Part shown: positions 28,768-37,481 of the stretch, piece by piece | Numbering within the stretch: position 1 is the stretch's first letter | How the letters are laid out: every line of letters begins with the position of its first letter | From: Methylovirgula sp963708155 | Lineage (GTDB): Bacteria; Pseudomonadota; Alphaproteobacteria; Rhizobiales; Beijerinckiaceae | Length of the DNA stretch: 64,000 nt | Direction: 5' to 3' | Assembly (NCBI GenBank): GCA_963708155.1 | Contig: OY970183.1 | Coordinates: forward strand, 310,001-374,000 | Position numbers and translations under genes: made by a program | The notes under the pieces: generated by a model | What the model was told of the DNA's origin: nothing | Seen by the model: only the letters and a program-made list of their open reading frames with translations | Databases searched by the model: none

Positions 28768-29509
28768 GCAATATGAATCCCGTCGCCCGGACGGTTTCGA
28801 TCATGGGAATTTCGCCCGGCCCATCGACCTTACGTCGCAGCTTGCCGATATGCACATCGACGACGTTCGTCTGCGGCAACGTGCGGAAATGCCAGACGTC
28901 GGTCAGCAGCATCGCCCGGGTTATGATCTGGTTCGGATGACGCATGAAATATTCAAGCAGGTTGAACTCGCGCGGCAGCAGATCAACCTGCCGGTCGCCG
29001 CGGCGCACACTGCGCTCGATTAAATCCATCGTCAGCGGCCCGACGCGCAGAAACGAAACCCGCGCGTCATTCGCACGGCGGCGCAGCACTTCGACGCGGG
29101 CGACCAGCTCGTCTATCGCGAACGGCTTGACGAGGTAATCGTCACCGCCGGCTTTCAATCCGTGCACGCGATCGTCCACCGATGAGAGCGCGCTGATGAC
29201 GAGAACGGGCACCTTGTTGCCCTCATTACGCCAGGCTTCTATCGACGCCAGGGAGTCGGTACCGTGAAGCAAACGATCGACGATCAGGACAGCCGGAGCA
29301 TGAATGCGTATGGCGTCGGACACCTGCTGCGTGGAGTCGGCGATGCGAACCGAATAGCCCTCACGCTCCAGCGCCAGGGATATCTCCTGGGCCGTCTCGA
29401 ATTCATCCTCGACTAGTAGAACCGCCGGACGTTGGGATGGCTCAAAAGCACCGGCGGGCATTATGCTCATTCCATCAAGCATTTTGGAAGCAACCTCGCG
29501 TTCGGTCAT
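28754..29509 (-). CDS. OmpR-family response regulator
   Basis: 251 residues. A receiver domain starts near residue 28 (AVLLVEDEFETAQEIS), with phospho-acceptor Asp in VLIVDRLL and the conserved Lys in GDDYLVKPF. The C-terminal winged helix reads PREFNLLEYFMRHPNQIITRAMLLTDVW, then VDVHIGKLRRKVD. Several in-frame ATGs exist near the start, so the exact N-terminus is uncertain. First gene of the two-component pair; its promoter lies in 29510-29780. Confidence 0.93.
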   Translation of the reverse strand: MTEREVASKMLDGMSIMPAGAFEPSQRPAVLLVEDEFETAQEISLALEREGYSVRIADSTQQVSDAIRIHAPAVLIVDRLLHGTDSLASIEAWRNEGNKVPVLVISALSSVDDRVHGLKAGGDDYLVKPFAIDELVARVEVLRRRANDARVSFLRVGPLTMDLIERSVRRGDRQVDLLPREFNLLEYFMRHPNQIITRAMLLTDVWHFRTLPQTNVVDVHIGKLRRKVDGPGEIPMIETVRATGFILHGDR

Positions 29510-29781
29510 CGCTTTAAAGACAACCTCACGCGTCTGTTTATTCCGATGGTCATGAATAAGGTTTTAGTCTCGCGATAGCAAAAACATCTAATCAGCGCAC
29601 AGACAACGAAAATATGCTTCTGTCTTGGCGACTAAAAAAATATTTAGTCCGCCGCATTCAGAGAATTCGTGACCTGTATAAAAAAGTATTTAGCTTGCCA
29701 GGGGGACGTTCTGCGACCCGTCCGGCAAGTCCCCGCGCAGCTAAACCATGACAGCATAGGAACACGAACCGCGCTCAGGTG
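29510..29781. other. Intergenic region with response-regulator promoter
   Basis: About 270 bases without a gene between the response regulator and the porin terminator. It is AT-rich, with several TATAAA-like stretches near 29675-29690, suitable for the two-component promoter on the minus strand. No clear operator. Confidence 0.4.
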
Positions 29782-29813
29782 CAAAAAGAAAGCGGGCCAA
29801 AAGGCCCGCTTTC
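29782..29813 (-). terminator. Intrinsic terminator of the second porin gene
   Basis: GAAAGCGGGCC (29788-29798) pairs perfectly with 29803-29813 around AAAA, with a run of five A before it, read as T on the minus strand. It lies 25 bases after the porin stop. Confidence 0.9.
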
Positions 29814-29837
29814 CATATTCTGGATCGCTTATGTCGA

Positions 29838-31574
29838 TCAGTACTTGGTGACCAATGCCGGTGCCGGCGGCGCGGGGTCAAACGGATAGTAGCGGAACGA
29901 CGCGTAAACCATCTGATCGTCGAAGTGGACATTCGAGGTCACGTTGGTGTTGAACAAATCGTCCCGTGTATAGACATACTGGAGGCCGACGCGGACCGAA
30001 CCGAACGCACCCTGGTAGACCTTGTCCCAGAAGCCGCCTGTCAGCTCCCAAGTGTCCTTCACACTGCCCGCGCAAGTCCCGTTGAGTTTGTAGCAGCCGC
30101 TGATGTTGGCATAAGGGCTGCCAAAGCCAGAGCCTGAACCGGCGCCGAAGGCCCCGCTCGACCAGTCCGTCGACAACAGCCGCTCTTCGCCGCCATAGGC
30201 ATAAAGATCAAGTTGTGGCGTAGCATGGACGATGGCGCCGCCGAGGAACATCAGTTCCGGCAGAGCGACGAGCGACCCGTTCGACGCAAAGGTCGCCGAC
30301 GTCAGCTGGCCCGAACCATAACGGCCGATACCACGCCCGATCGTCGCAGAGCCCTGGAGATCGACCCAGTGCGGCAAAGCCGGAACAAGTATGCTTCCGC
30401 CCGCGCCCCAGCCGGTCGTGTCGTTATGATTGCCGTAAACGAATCCCGGTCCGTATTCGGCATAGTCATAGAGGTCGGTATAGAGGCCAAAGCCTTCCAC
30501 GTGGATCTTGCGATCGCCGAAGGTCGGCTCCCAAGCCGCCTTCGCGACGAAATCCGGGATGTGGTTGAGCGAATATTTATATTGCGTGTTCAACAGGCCC
30601 GAGCCACCGCTCGCCGTTTGCGAGCAATAGGCATTGTAGCCATTGATGGAGGTGGGGCTCACAGCGGCGCCGCTGGCATCGCCGCCCGAGCACGGCGTTC
30701 CCGTCTGGGGCAATTCTGCCGAAGCCGCGAGCCAGAAGCTGTCGCCGAAATTCTTGGTAATCCGCAATTGCGGCTGACGCGTCCAGGTAAAGCCGGCGAC
30801 GTACTGCGCGTCGATCGTCAGCGGAATATCTTCGTTGCGCGGCGTGATGCCCTTGTTGTTCAGAGTCGCGAGAGACCAGGTCTGACCGGCGAGGATGTGG
30901 AAGCCTTCGCCCATCCAATCGATCGTCGCGTAGAGATGGCGCACGCGAGGCGTATAGGAGTTGCTTTCCGTCGAGTTCGCGGTCGTCGCGGCGCCGAGGA
31001 AGTCGAACTCGCCGTAACCGGATACCAGAACATCCGGATTGTAATTGCCCTGCACCAAAAGCGAGGCGCGTGACTGCCGCGCGGTGCCGCGAATTTCGTT
31101 CGAATGCGGAAGATAGCTGTTATAGCTCGGCAGGCTGCCGAAGGCTGGGCTGAAGTCACCGCCCGTATCGCGCGAGCGCCACACACCTTCCGCCGCGATG
31201 AAGCCGCCGGGTGTGATCGTGATGCCGTTGAGATGGAACTTCTTGTCCCACGGAACCGGCGGTTCGTAACCCCCGGGCGGGGTCGCCGGATAGGACGCGG
31301 CTTTCACCTGGACAGCGTGGATTTGCACCGTGTGCTTATCGACGCGCGCCTCAAGGTGCCGGAGCTGCGCCCTCAGGGCATGGATCTCGGCGGCGAGTTC
31401 GGCATTTGAATCGTCAGCCTTGGCAGCGACGCTTCCGGTAGTGACGAGAGCGGCAAGAGCGGCGCCGCTCAAGAGTTGACGGCCGAAGCCGCGGCGACGA
31501 ACAGCCGCTCTGCCCGCGGCCGCGCAAAGCGGTCGCACAGAAGCGTTGTCGCAAGACGATGCGATGTTTTTCAC
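29838..31574 (-). CDS. Outer-membrane porin with N-terminal coiled coil
   Basis: 578 residues. An Arg-rich N-terminus and signal peptide (LLSGAALAALVTTGSVAAKA) lead into a heptad segment (AELAAEIHALRAQLRHLEARV). A beta-barrel of about 450 residues follows, ending in an aromatic residue (ALVTKY). The barrel shows aromatic girdle patterns (YATIDWMGEGFHILAGQTW, LQYVYTRDDLF). It resembles DcaP-like or porins of the same broad group as the gene at 18540-20222 in layout, but the barrels differ. Substrate unknown. A near-identical AT-rich element precedes both. Confidence 0.8.
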   Translation of the reverse strand: MKNIASSCDNASVRPLCAAAGRAAVRRRGFGRQLLSGAALAALVTTGSVAAKADDSNAELAAEIHALRAQLRHLEARVDKHTVQIHAVQVKAASYPATPPGGYEPPVPWDKKFHLNGITITPGGFIAAEGVWRSRDTGGDFSPAFGSLPSYNSYLPHSNEIRGTARQSRASLLVQGNYNPDVLVSGYGEFDFLGAATTANSTESNSYTPRVRHLYATIDWMGEGFHILAGQTWSLATLNNKGITPRNEDIPLTIDAQYVAGFTWTRQPQLRITKNFGDSFWLAASAELPQTGTPCSGGDASGAAVSPTSINGYNAYCSQTASGGSGLLNTQYKYSLNHIPDFVAKAAWEPTFGDRKIHVEGFGLYTDLYDYAEYGPGFVYGNHNDTTGWGAGGSILVPALPHWVDLQGSATIGRGIGRYGSGQLTSATFASNGSLVALPELMFLGGAIVHATPQLDLYAYGGEERLLSTDWSSGAFGAGSGSGFGSPYANISGCYKLNGTCAGSVKDTWELTGGFWDKVYQGAFGSVRVGLQYVYTRDDLFNTNVTSNVHFDDQMVYASFRYYPFDPAPPAPALVTKY

Positions 31575-31976
31575 TGGATTAACCCCCGAAGGTTTACGAG
31601 CCTTGAGATTCGGCCTGTTTCAACCGTTCGTAGGGATAGAACCCCGAAGACCGGGCTGTATGACAATTGGGTACGCAACACTTAAATTAAACTTTATAAA
31701 CCGATATGTTGCGCTCATAATGAGTTGTATTCAAAGGCTTTTGAGGATCAAGCCCGCGGCAACGCTCGTGGTCGTTTGCCGCGCGTTGTAGCGATGATGT
31801 AACAGCGGGCTTATCCAACAGGCCAATGACGCGATCGTGGAGACCGCGGCCAGAGAGCCATCACTTATTTTTTGCGCGCAGCCGATCTGCGGAGATCGGA
31901 AGAACGCGCACATGAGATCGAGGCCCGAACGGACCTCGATCGTTGCGACGTTTGGATAATCGCTGTGGCGCCTAGA
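31575..31976. other. Intergenic region upstream of porin gene 2
   Basis: 402 bases without a supported gene. It contains the porin promoter element (31681-31700) and, near the far end, an imperfect hairpin 31916-31941 (GATCGAGG arms, one G-U pair) just after the stop of the next minus-strand gene, likely its terminator although a T tract is missing. Confidence 0.45.
31681..31700 (-). promoter_or_regulatory. AT-rich element upstream of porin gene 2
   Basis: Twenty-base stretch matching 17 of 20 positions with 20242-20261 and in the same orientation relative to the porin gene. It lies 107 bases before the ATG. Probable shared promoter or operator element. Confidence 0.4.
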
Positions 31977-32939
31977 TCAGAAGGCGAGACGGCTCGTCAA
32001 AACGACAGCGTGGTCATAGGTCGGGGTTAGCGGCTCGAGCACGATAGGCTGCGGATCGATGGCAACCTGATAGCCGACGCCGATGATCCCCTTCAGCCCG
32101 TTGCCAAGCGCGAAGCGACCAAAAACGATGCCGGGTGTGATGAACAGCTGGTTCCTATGTCCCCGCACACCGTCCAGCCAATAGGTGTCGTTGAATTCAA
32201 GTTCCGGCCAGAAATATTCCATGAAGTGATATTGGAGCGCGACGTTGGTCACGAGCGACTTGCCGATGGTCGCTTCATGTGTCGTCGGTATCGGCATGCC
32301 GACCGTCGCCTGAATATCGAAATCGCCCCAGCCTTTGCCGCCCGCAAGCGTCGGCGTGATCACCCAGGATTTGTTGGTGAAAGGCGAGTTCCGCATCGGC
32401 GCTTGCACCCCGAGGAACGCCGAGAAAATATAATTGCCCTTGTCCTCGGGCGCGCTGACGATGCGTTGCTTGATCGTCAGAAAATTCCAGTCCGCGAATC
32501 CGTATGCCGGCGATTTGACGGTGCGCTCCTCATAGGCCGGCGCGTTGATCAGGATTTCGTTCATCGTCGTGGGGATGAGTTCGAGGCCCTTGCCGCCGTC
32601 GATGTTTGTAATCTGTGCGCCGCTTCCCAATTGCTGGAATTGCGTGTCGAACCGAATCTCCTCTTCGAGCCGCGGCGTGACGGTCGCGATCGGCGTCATC
32701 CAGTGCGGCTGCGTCGCCTGCGCCTCGTGCACGCGATCGTACCAGTGCAGGAAATAATCGGTGATTGGATCCGTAGGCGAGCCCGCTTCGGTGAAGACCG
32801 GCGGCACGCTGGTGTCAGTCGGCATGTCGGCGGCTTGCGCCTTCAGGGAAACGCTCAGGATTACCGCGCTTACGCCGAGGCAAAGCCCCACCTTTCGCGG
32901 GGCCGAGCGGTCACCCCCGATTAATCCATTGATTGTCAC
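31977..32939 (-). CDS. Outer-membrane beta-barrel protein, function unknown
   Basis: About 320 residues from a GTG at 32939 that has AGGGGG upstream. A signal peptide (VGLCLGVSAVILSVSLKAQAA) is followed by a barrel with a terminal phenylalanine (TSRLAF). Motifs such as YGFADWNFLTIKQRIVSAPEDKGNYIFSAFLGVQAP and GKGWGDFDIQATVGMPIP look like the transporter-type barrel (often labelled meta-pathway/phenol degradation-like). An open extension upstream to 33095 has no coding character. No neighbours share its function. Confidence 0.7.
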   Translation of the reverse strand: MTINGLIGGDRSAPRKVGLCLGVSAVILSVSLKAQAADMPTDTSVPPVFTEAGSPTDPITDYFLHWYDRVHEAQATQPHWMTPIATVTPRLEEEIRFDTQFQQLGSGAQITNIDGGKGLELIPTTMNEILINAPAYEERTVKSPAYGFADWNFLTIKQRIVSAPEDKGNYIFSAFLGVQAPMRNSPFTNKSWVITPTLAGGKGWGDFDIQATVGMPIPTTHEATIGKSLVTNVALQYHFMEYFWPELEFNDTYWLDGVRGHRNQLFITPGIVFGRFALGNGLKGIIGVGYQVAIDPQPIVLEPLTPTYDHAVVLTSRLAF

Positions 32940-33004
32940 GTTAAAAACCCCCTGGTGCAAATTATGCGGCCCAGGAAGGAGTATCGCTCCCGATACAGCT
33001 TGAG

Positions 33005-33024
33005 CTCTAAATAATGATTTAGAG
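33005..33024. promoter_or_regulatory. 20-bp inverted repeat upstream of the beta-barrel gene
   Basis: CTCTAAAT and ATTTAGAG are perfect 8-bp arms with spacer AATG, about 66 bases upstream of the GTG at 32939. A second repeat, GTATCG with CGATAC around CTCC, sits at 32981-32996. Together they look like operator sites near a promoter. Confidence 0.45.
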
Positions 33025-33190
33025 AGCGATTGCAGTATCGAGCGTGTCCCAACGGCAACGCCTGCAGCATTATGCAGAAAGACGTCTCTGAGCACGCAAC
33101 TGCGCGCGCGGTCCGGCGTCCGTCGCGTCTAACAAGTCTCGCAGATGTGCGACGTATCAGGGTAGATCAGCGTCCGCAGATGATTGCCAA

Positions 33191-33266
33191 TGGCGCGCCC
33201 AAGGGGAATCGAACCCCTGTTTTCGCCGTGAAAGGGCGACGTCCTAGACCGCTAGACGATGGGCGC
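33191..33266 (-). tRNA. tRNA-Glu (TTC)
   Basis: A full cloverleaf reads on the minus strand: 5' acceptor GCGCCCA, D-arm region with GTCTAGCGGTC, anticodon stem around CTTTCAC (anticodon TTC), T-arm GGGGTTCGATTCCCC, 3' acceptor TGGGCGC, discriminator G and an encoded CCA. The acceptor stem is seven perfect pairs. 76 bases including CCA. Confidence 0.95.
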
Positions 33267-33345
33267 ACGCGGGTCGCTTCGGGACGGGCGAGGTATAGAG
33301 AGCGGCGTCCGCGCTGGCAAGCAGCGACGGCCCTCCTTCCCGGCT

Positions 33346-35187
33346 TTATGCCTTTCCGGCCCCGGTTTCAGCCGGCGCGAGGTCGAGAAGCCGCAGTTGG
33401 ACGCGCTCGCGGCCGTTCCACCGGTCGAGGACGAGGCTGCCGGCGAGATGCGCGGCCTGTCCCCGCGCCGACACCAGCGCCCGGCCGAGCGGCTCGTCCG
33501 CGGCCCTGAAGACAATGCCTTCGAGGCTCGCGCCATCGGCCGACTGGGCGCGCCAGCGCAAATGCCCCTGCCCGACCGGCACGACATCGACGATCCGGTG
33601 CGCGGGAAAGGCAAAAATTGGTTCCGGATTGCCGGCGCCAAAAGGCCCCGCCTTTTCCAGCGCCGCATGGAGCGCGAGATTGGCTCCGGCGGCTGTCAGC
33701 GTCGCGTCGATCAGAAGCGCCTCGGCGGCTCGCGCCGCAGCTACGTTTTCCGCAATCGCCGATTGGAGAAATGCCGCGAATTCATCGAGCCGTTCGCGGC
33801 GAAGCGTCACGCCAGCCGCCATCGCATGGCCGCCGCCTTTGACGAGCACGCCCGCCTCCACCGCCTGCCGCACGACCTTGCCGATATCGACACCCGGAAT
33901 GGATCGCCCCGAGCCGGTAGCGATGTCGCCCTCGAACGTAAGGGCGAAGGCCGGGCGGCGAAACTTCTCCTTCAGGCGCGCGGCAACGAGGCCGACGACG
34001 CCCGGATGCCAGCCCTCGCCGGCAACGAGAATAGCTGCGCCCTCGCCGGCGCGATCGGCCGCCGCCAAAGCCTCCGCCGTGGCGATTTCGAGCGTCGCGA
34101 TCTCCACCGTCTGGCGCTCGCGATTGAGCCGGTTCAGCTCCTCGGCGATCTGCTGCGCCGCCAGCGGATCGCGATGGCTCAGCAGTTTGGCGCCCAGCGC
34201 CGCATCGCCGATCCGGCCGCCGGCATTGATGCGCGGGCCGATCAGGAAGCCAAGATGCTGCACCGTCGGCGGTCCGCCCGCCCCGGCGATATCGAAGAGC
34301 GCGGCGAGGCCGGGGCGCCCGCGCGCCCGCATCAGCGCGAGACCCTTGACGACCAGCGCGCGGTTGAGCCCGGTCAAGGGCGCGACATCGGCGACCGTCG
34401 CGAGCGCGACGAGATCGAGCCCCAGCAACAGGTCAGGCTCGGGCCGCGCGGTGTTCCAGAAGTTTTGCGCGCGCAGCAATCGGTTGATGGCGATGAGCGC
34501 GAGGAAGACGACGCCCGCCGCGCACAACTGGCCGAGGCCGGAAAGATCGTCCTGCCGGTTGGGATTGACGACGATAGCTGGCGGAAGATGTTCCGGCGCC
34601 TGATGATGATCGAGCACGATCACATCGAGGCCGCGCCGCCGCGCCTCCTCGAGCGGCGCATGGCTGGTCGTACCGCAATCGACGCAGACAAGCAGAGTGG
34701 CGCCCGCGTCCGCTAGTGCGTCGATAGCCTGGACGTTGGGTCCGTAGCCCTCGAAAATCCGGTCCGGAATGTGGATCTGATGCGGCGTTCCGGCTGCGGT
34801 GAGGAAATCGCCGAGCAGCGCCGCCGAGGCCGCGCCATCGACGTCGTAATCGCCGAAAATGGCGATCTTCTCCCCGGCGCGGATGGCGGCGGCGAGACGC
34901 GCCGCGGCAGCGTCCATATCGGCGAGGCGCGAGGGGTCGGGCAGCAGACGGCGCAGCGTCGGGTCGAGATAAAGCGCCGCCTCATCCAGCGCGACGCCGC
35001 GTCCGGCGAGGACTCGCGCCAGCAGTTCCGGATGGCCATGGACCTGCGTCATCGCCAGCGCCCGCGCCGCTCCGGCGGCATCAAGCCGCTCACGCCACGG
35101 ACGATCGAGAGCGGAGCGCGTGACGCCAAGCAGCGGCCGCCCCGGCGCAGGCGCGAGATTTGGGATCGAAAGCAGGGGCTGGTTCAC
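33346..35187 (-). CDS. recJ: Single-stranded-DNA-specific exonuclease RecJ
   Basis: About 613 residues with DHH-family motifs: FGDYDVDGAASAALL (motif I), VCVDCGTT (motif II) and VIVLDHHQAPEHLPPA (DHH motif). The C-terminal DHHA1 domain (VKGGGHAMAAGVTLRRE) and an OB-like end follow. RecJ degrades 5' single-stranded ends in recombination and mismatch repair. The start is not certain; TTG 35217, GTG 35202 and GTG 35187 are all in frame. I choose GTG 35187 because AGAAGG lies just before it. The gene sits next to tRNA-Glu. Confidence 0.93.
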   Translation of the reverse strand: MNQPLLSIPNLAPAPGRPLLGVTRSALDRPWRERLDAAGAARALAMTQVHGHPELLARVLAGRGVALDEAALYLDPTLRRLLPDPSRLADMDAAAARLAAAIRAGEKIAIFGDYDVDGAASAALLGDFLTAAGTPHQIHIPDRIFEGYGPNVQAIDALADAGATLLVCVDCGTTSHAPLEEARRRGLDVIVLDHHQAPEHLPPAIVVNPNRQDDLSGLGQLCAAGVVFLALIAINRLLRAQNFWNTARPEPDLLLGLDLVALATVADVAPLTGLNRALVVKGLALMRARGRPGLAALFDIAGAGGPPTVQHLGFLIGPRINAGGRIGDAALGAKLLSHRDPLAAQQIAEELNRLNRERQTVEIATLEIATAEALAAADRAGEGAAILVAGEGWHPGVVGLVAARLKEKFRRPAFALTFEGDIATGSGRSIPGVDIGKVVRQAVEAGVLVKGGGHAMAAGVTLRRERLDEFAAFLQSAIAENVAAARAAEALLIDATLTAAGANLALHAALEKAGPFGAGNPEPIFAFPAHRIVDVVPVGQGHLRWRAQSADGASLEGIVFRAADEPLGRALVSARGQAAHLAGSLVLDRWNGRERVQLRLLDLAPAETGAGKA

Positions 35188-35299
35188 GCCCCTTCTTATC
35201 ACAAGGCCAGGCCGCAAATCAGCGCGGCGCGGCAGCCGTCAACAGACAGTGCGGGGGCCATGGAGCCATTCTCGATGACGGCTCCATGGCGCCTTAATT

Positions 35300-35515
35300 T
35301 CAGGCGTGCGAATGCGCTTCGGTGTGGTGCTTGGCGGCTTCACCGGCATGATGATCTGCCTGCAGACCGTGGCCATGCGCGACGTGGGCGTGGTGGCCGG
35401 ACAGATGATGCTCGCCCTCTTCGTGATGCTTGGCGGCCTCGCGATGGTGCTGAGCGGCCTTTTCGTGGTGTTCGGCGGCGGCTTGATGGTGCTCGGCTTT
35501 GTTCAAAGTGCTCAT
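35300..35515 (-). CDS. Histidine-rich repeat protein
   Basis: 71 residues, of which about 21 are histidine. The pattern AExHHxxAAxHH repeats (AEHHQAAAEHHEKAAQHH and on), with eight HH pairs and a helical Ala/Glu/Lys background. Similar short proteins are common in soil proteobacteria and are suspected to bind nickel, zinc or copper. A GGGGAGAA ribosome-binding site precedes the ATG, so expression is likely. It stands alone between recJ and the murA operon. Confidence 0.75.
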   Translation of the reverse strand: MSTLNKAEHHQAAAEHHEKAAQHHREAAKHHEEGEHHLSGHHAHVAHGHGLQADHHAGEAAKHHTEAHSHA

Positions 35516-35920
35516 TATCGTTCTCCCCAGAGGATGCGGCTTTGCCGCCCAGTAAGTGTGCCGGGGCCAGATGCAGGCACGGTGACATGGGCGCGACAGA
35601 TCAATGAACTTTCATGAGCAATTTCAAAACGCAGACGCCCAACGTTCAATTTCCGCATTAACCGTAAGCTGCACGTTGGCGCTGTGCAGCTGAGCTGCAC
35701 ATTGGCGTTGTGCCGGCGCAACAGCGCGCCGCGAATTCGAGCCAAGCGGCCTGGCGATATGGCGCCACAGGCGTGGACGCACTAGCGTCGCAGAATCGCC
35801 CTTCGGACGATGGAATCGCGTCGGCGCGCAACTAGTTCCGCGAACGCAATCCTTTTGAAATCTTTTCGGATTTACGATTTTGCGAGACCTCCGCGCAACA
35901 GGCACCGGGAAAACCCTTTG
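35516..35920. other. Intergenic region with a near-perfect direct repeat
   Basis: No supported gene in about 405 bases. It contains two 20-base copies, GCTGCACGTTGGCGCTGTGC (35668-35687) and a copy with two changes (35694-35713), spaced 26 bases start to start. The intervening bases form GCAGCTGAGCTGC-type symmetry. Promoter for the plus-strand operon should lie in 35720-35910. Confidence 0.5.
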
Positions 35921-36103
35921 ATGAGTGAAGCGGAGAACGGGCAGAAGGCGCCGCGCCCTGAAAAAGCCGCAGAGCGGGTGCGGCTTGCGGAGGCACTACG
36001 GGAAAATTTGCGCCGCCGGAAAACACAGAGCCGGGAGCGCGCCGCCGAAGCGAAGGCCAGTTCGGGACCCAAGCCGCCGGCAAATTCAAACGAGGGGGGC
36101 TGA
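35921..36103 (+). CDS. Small hypothetical protein upstream of murA
   Basis: 60 residues starting MSEAENGQKAPRPEKAAERV, highly charged and helical, with the pattern ALRENLRRRKTQSRERAAEAK. Its stop overlaps the murA start (TGATG), so it is translationally coupled. Small Arg/Lys-rich proteins in this position occur in Rhizobiales. Function unknown. Confidence 0.7.
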   Translation: MSEAENGQKAPRPEKAAERVRLAEALRENLRRRKTQSRERAAEAKASSGPKPPANSNEGG

Positions 36104-37398
36104 TGGATCGCATCCGGATCGTGGGCGGACATGCGCTCGAGGGGTCGATCGCCATATCCGGTGCCAAGAATGCGGCGCTGCCGTTGATGATCGCGTCCCT
36201 GCTGACGCCGGACACGCTGACGCTTGAGAACATTCCGCGCGTCGCCGATGTCGGCATGCTGCTGCAGATTCTCAGCCACCACGGCGTCGATTACAGCGTC
36301 GATGGGCGCCGGCCCGGCGAAGAACCGCATGCCAGCCGCACCCTGCACCTTTCAGCGCGCAATATCGTCGATACGAGCGCGCCTTATGACCTTGTCGCCA
36401 AGATGCGGGCGAGCTTCTGGGTCATCGCGCCGCTCGTCGCGCGGATGGGCGAAGCCCGCGTCTCCCTGCCCGGCGGCTGTGCCATCGGCACCCGTCCGGT
36501 CGATCTGCTCATCATGGTGCTGGAAAAGCTCGGCGCGGAGGTCGAGATCGAATCGGGCTACGTCCGCGCCACGGCGAAGAACGGCCTCATCGGCAGCGAG
36601 ATCCATTTCCCCAAGGTCACAGTCGGCGGCACGCATACCGCGCTGATGGCGGCCGCGCTCGCCAAAGGCCATACGCTCATCACCAACGCGGCCTGCGAGC
36701 CGGAGGTGGCCGATGTCGCCGCCTGCCTCGTCAAGATGGGCGCCAGAATCAAGGGTATTGGCCAGCCGACCCTCGAAATCGAGGGTGTGGGTTCTCTTCA
36801 CGGTACGTCGCATTCCGTCGTGCCGGACCGGATCGAGGCCGGCACCTACGCGATGGCTGTCGCCATGGCGGGCGGCGATGTCCTGCTGGAACGCGCCTTG
36901 CCGGACCATCTCGAAAGCGCGCTCGATGCGATCAGCCAGGCAGGCGCGGCGATCACCGTCACCAACCAGGGCATCCGCGTGCGCCGCAACGGTGCCGGTA
37001 TCTCGCCGGTCGATATTTCGACGGCGCCCTACCCCGGCTTTCCGACCGATCTGCAAGCCCAATTCATGGCGTTGATGACCAAGGCCAAAGGCAAATCGCG
37101 GATCACCGAGACGATTTTCGAGAACCGCTTCATGCACGTACAGGAGCTGGCGCGGTTCGGGGCGCAGATCAAGCTCGACGGCGACATCGCCCATGTCAAA
37201 GGCGTTTCGGAACTGCAGGGCGCGCCGGTGATGGCGACCGACCTGCGCGCTTCCGTCTCCCTCGTTATCGCCGCCCTCGCGGCGCGTGGCGAGACGGTGG
37301 TGAACCGCGTCTATCATCTCGACCGCGGCTTCGAGCGGCTGGAGCAGAAGCTCAGCGGTTGCGGCGCAGTGGTTGAGAGAATCTCCGCCGCGAGTTGA
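36103..37398 (+). CDS. murA: UDP-N-acetylglucosamine 1-carboxyvinyltransferase MurA
   Basis: 431 residues, the expected length. It catalyses the first committed step of peptidoglycan precursor synthesis by adding enolpyruvate from PEP to UDP-GlcNAc. The N-terminus has GAKNAALPLMIASLL. The active-site cysteine lies in PGGCAIGTRPVD. The DRIEAGTYAMA and LDRGFERLEQKLSGCGA blocks complete both domains. A cysteine here means fosfomycin sensitivity is expected. It is followed by the DUF2948 gene. Confidence 0.97.
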   Translation: MDRIRIVGGHALEGSIAISGAKNAALPLMIASLLTPDTLTLENIPRVADVGMLLQILSHHGVDYSVDGRRPGEEPHASRTLHLSARNIVDTSAPYDLVAKMRASFWVIAPLVARMGEARVSLPGGCAIGTRPVDLLIMVLEKLGAEVEIESGYVRATAKNGLIGSEIHFPKVTVGGTHTALMAAALAKGHTLITNAACEPEVADVAACLVKMGARIKGIGQPTLEIEGVGSLHGTSHSVVPDRIEAGTYAMAVAMAGGDVLLERALPDHLESALDAISQAGAAITVTNQGIRVRRNGAGISPVDISTAPYPGFPTDLQAQFMALMTKAKGKSRITETIFENRFMHVQELARFGAQIKLDGDIAHVKGVSELQGAPVMATDLRASVSLVIAALAARGETVVNRVYHLDRGFERLEQKLSGCGAVVERISAAS

Positions 37399-37481
37399 TC
37401 CGGCGCAATTCCAAAGCCTTGACCTTTGCGACCAAGGCCCACACATGCCTTCATAACGATTTTGTGAAGGAGATTGCGCCC

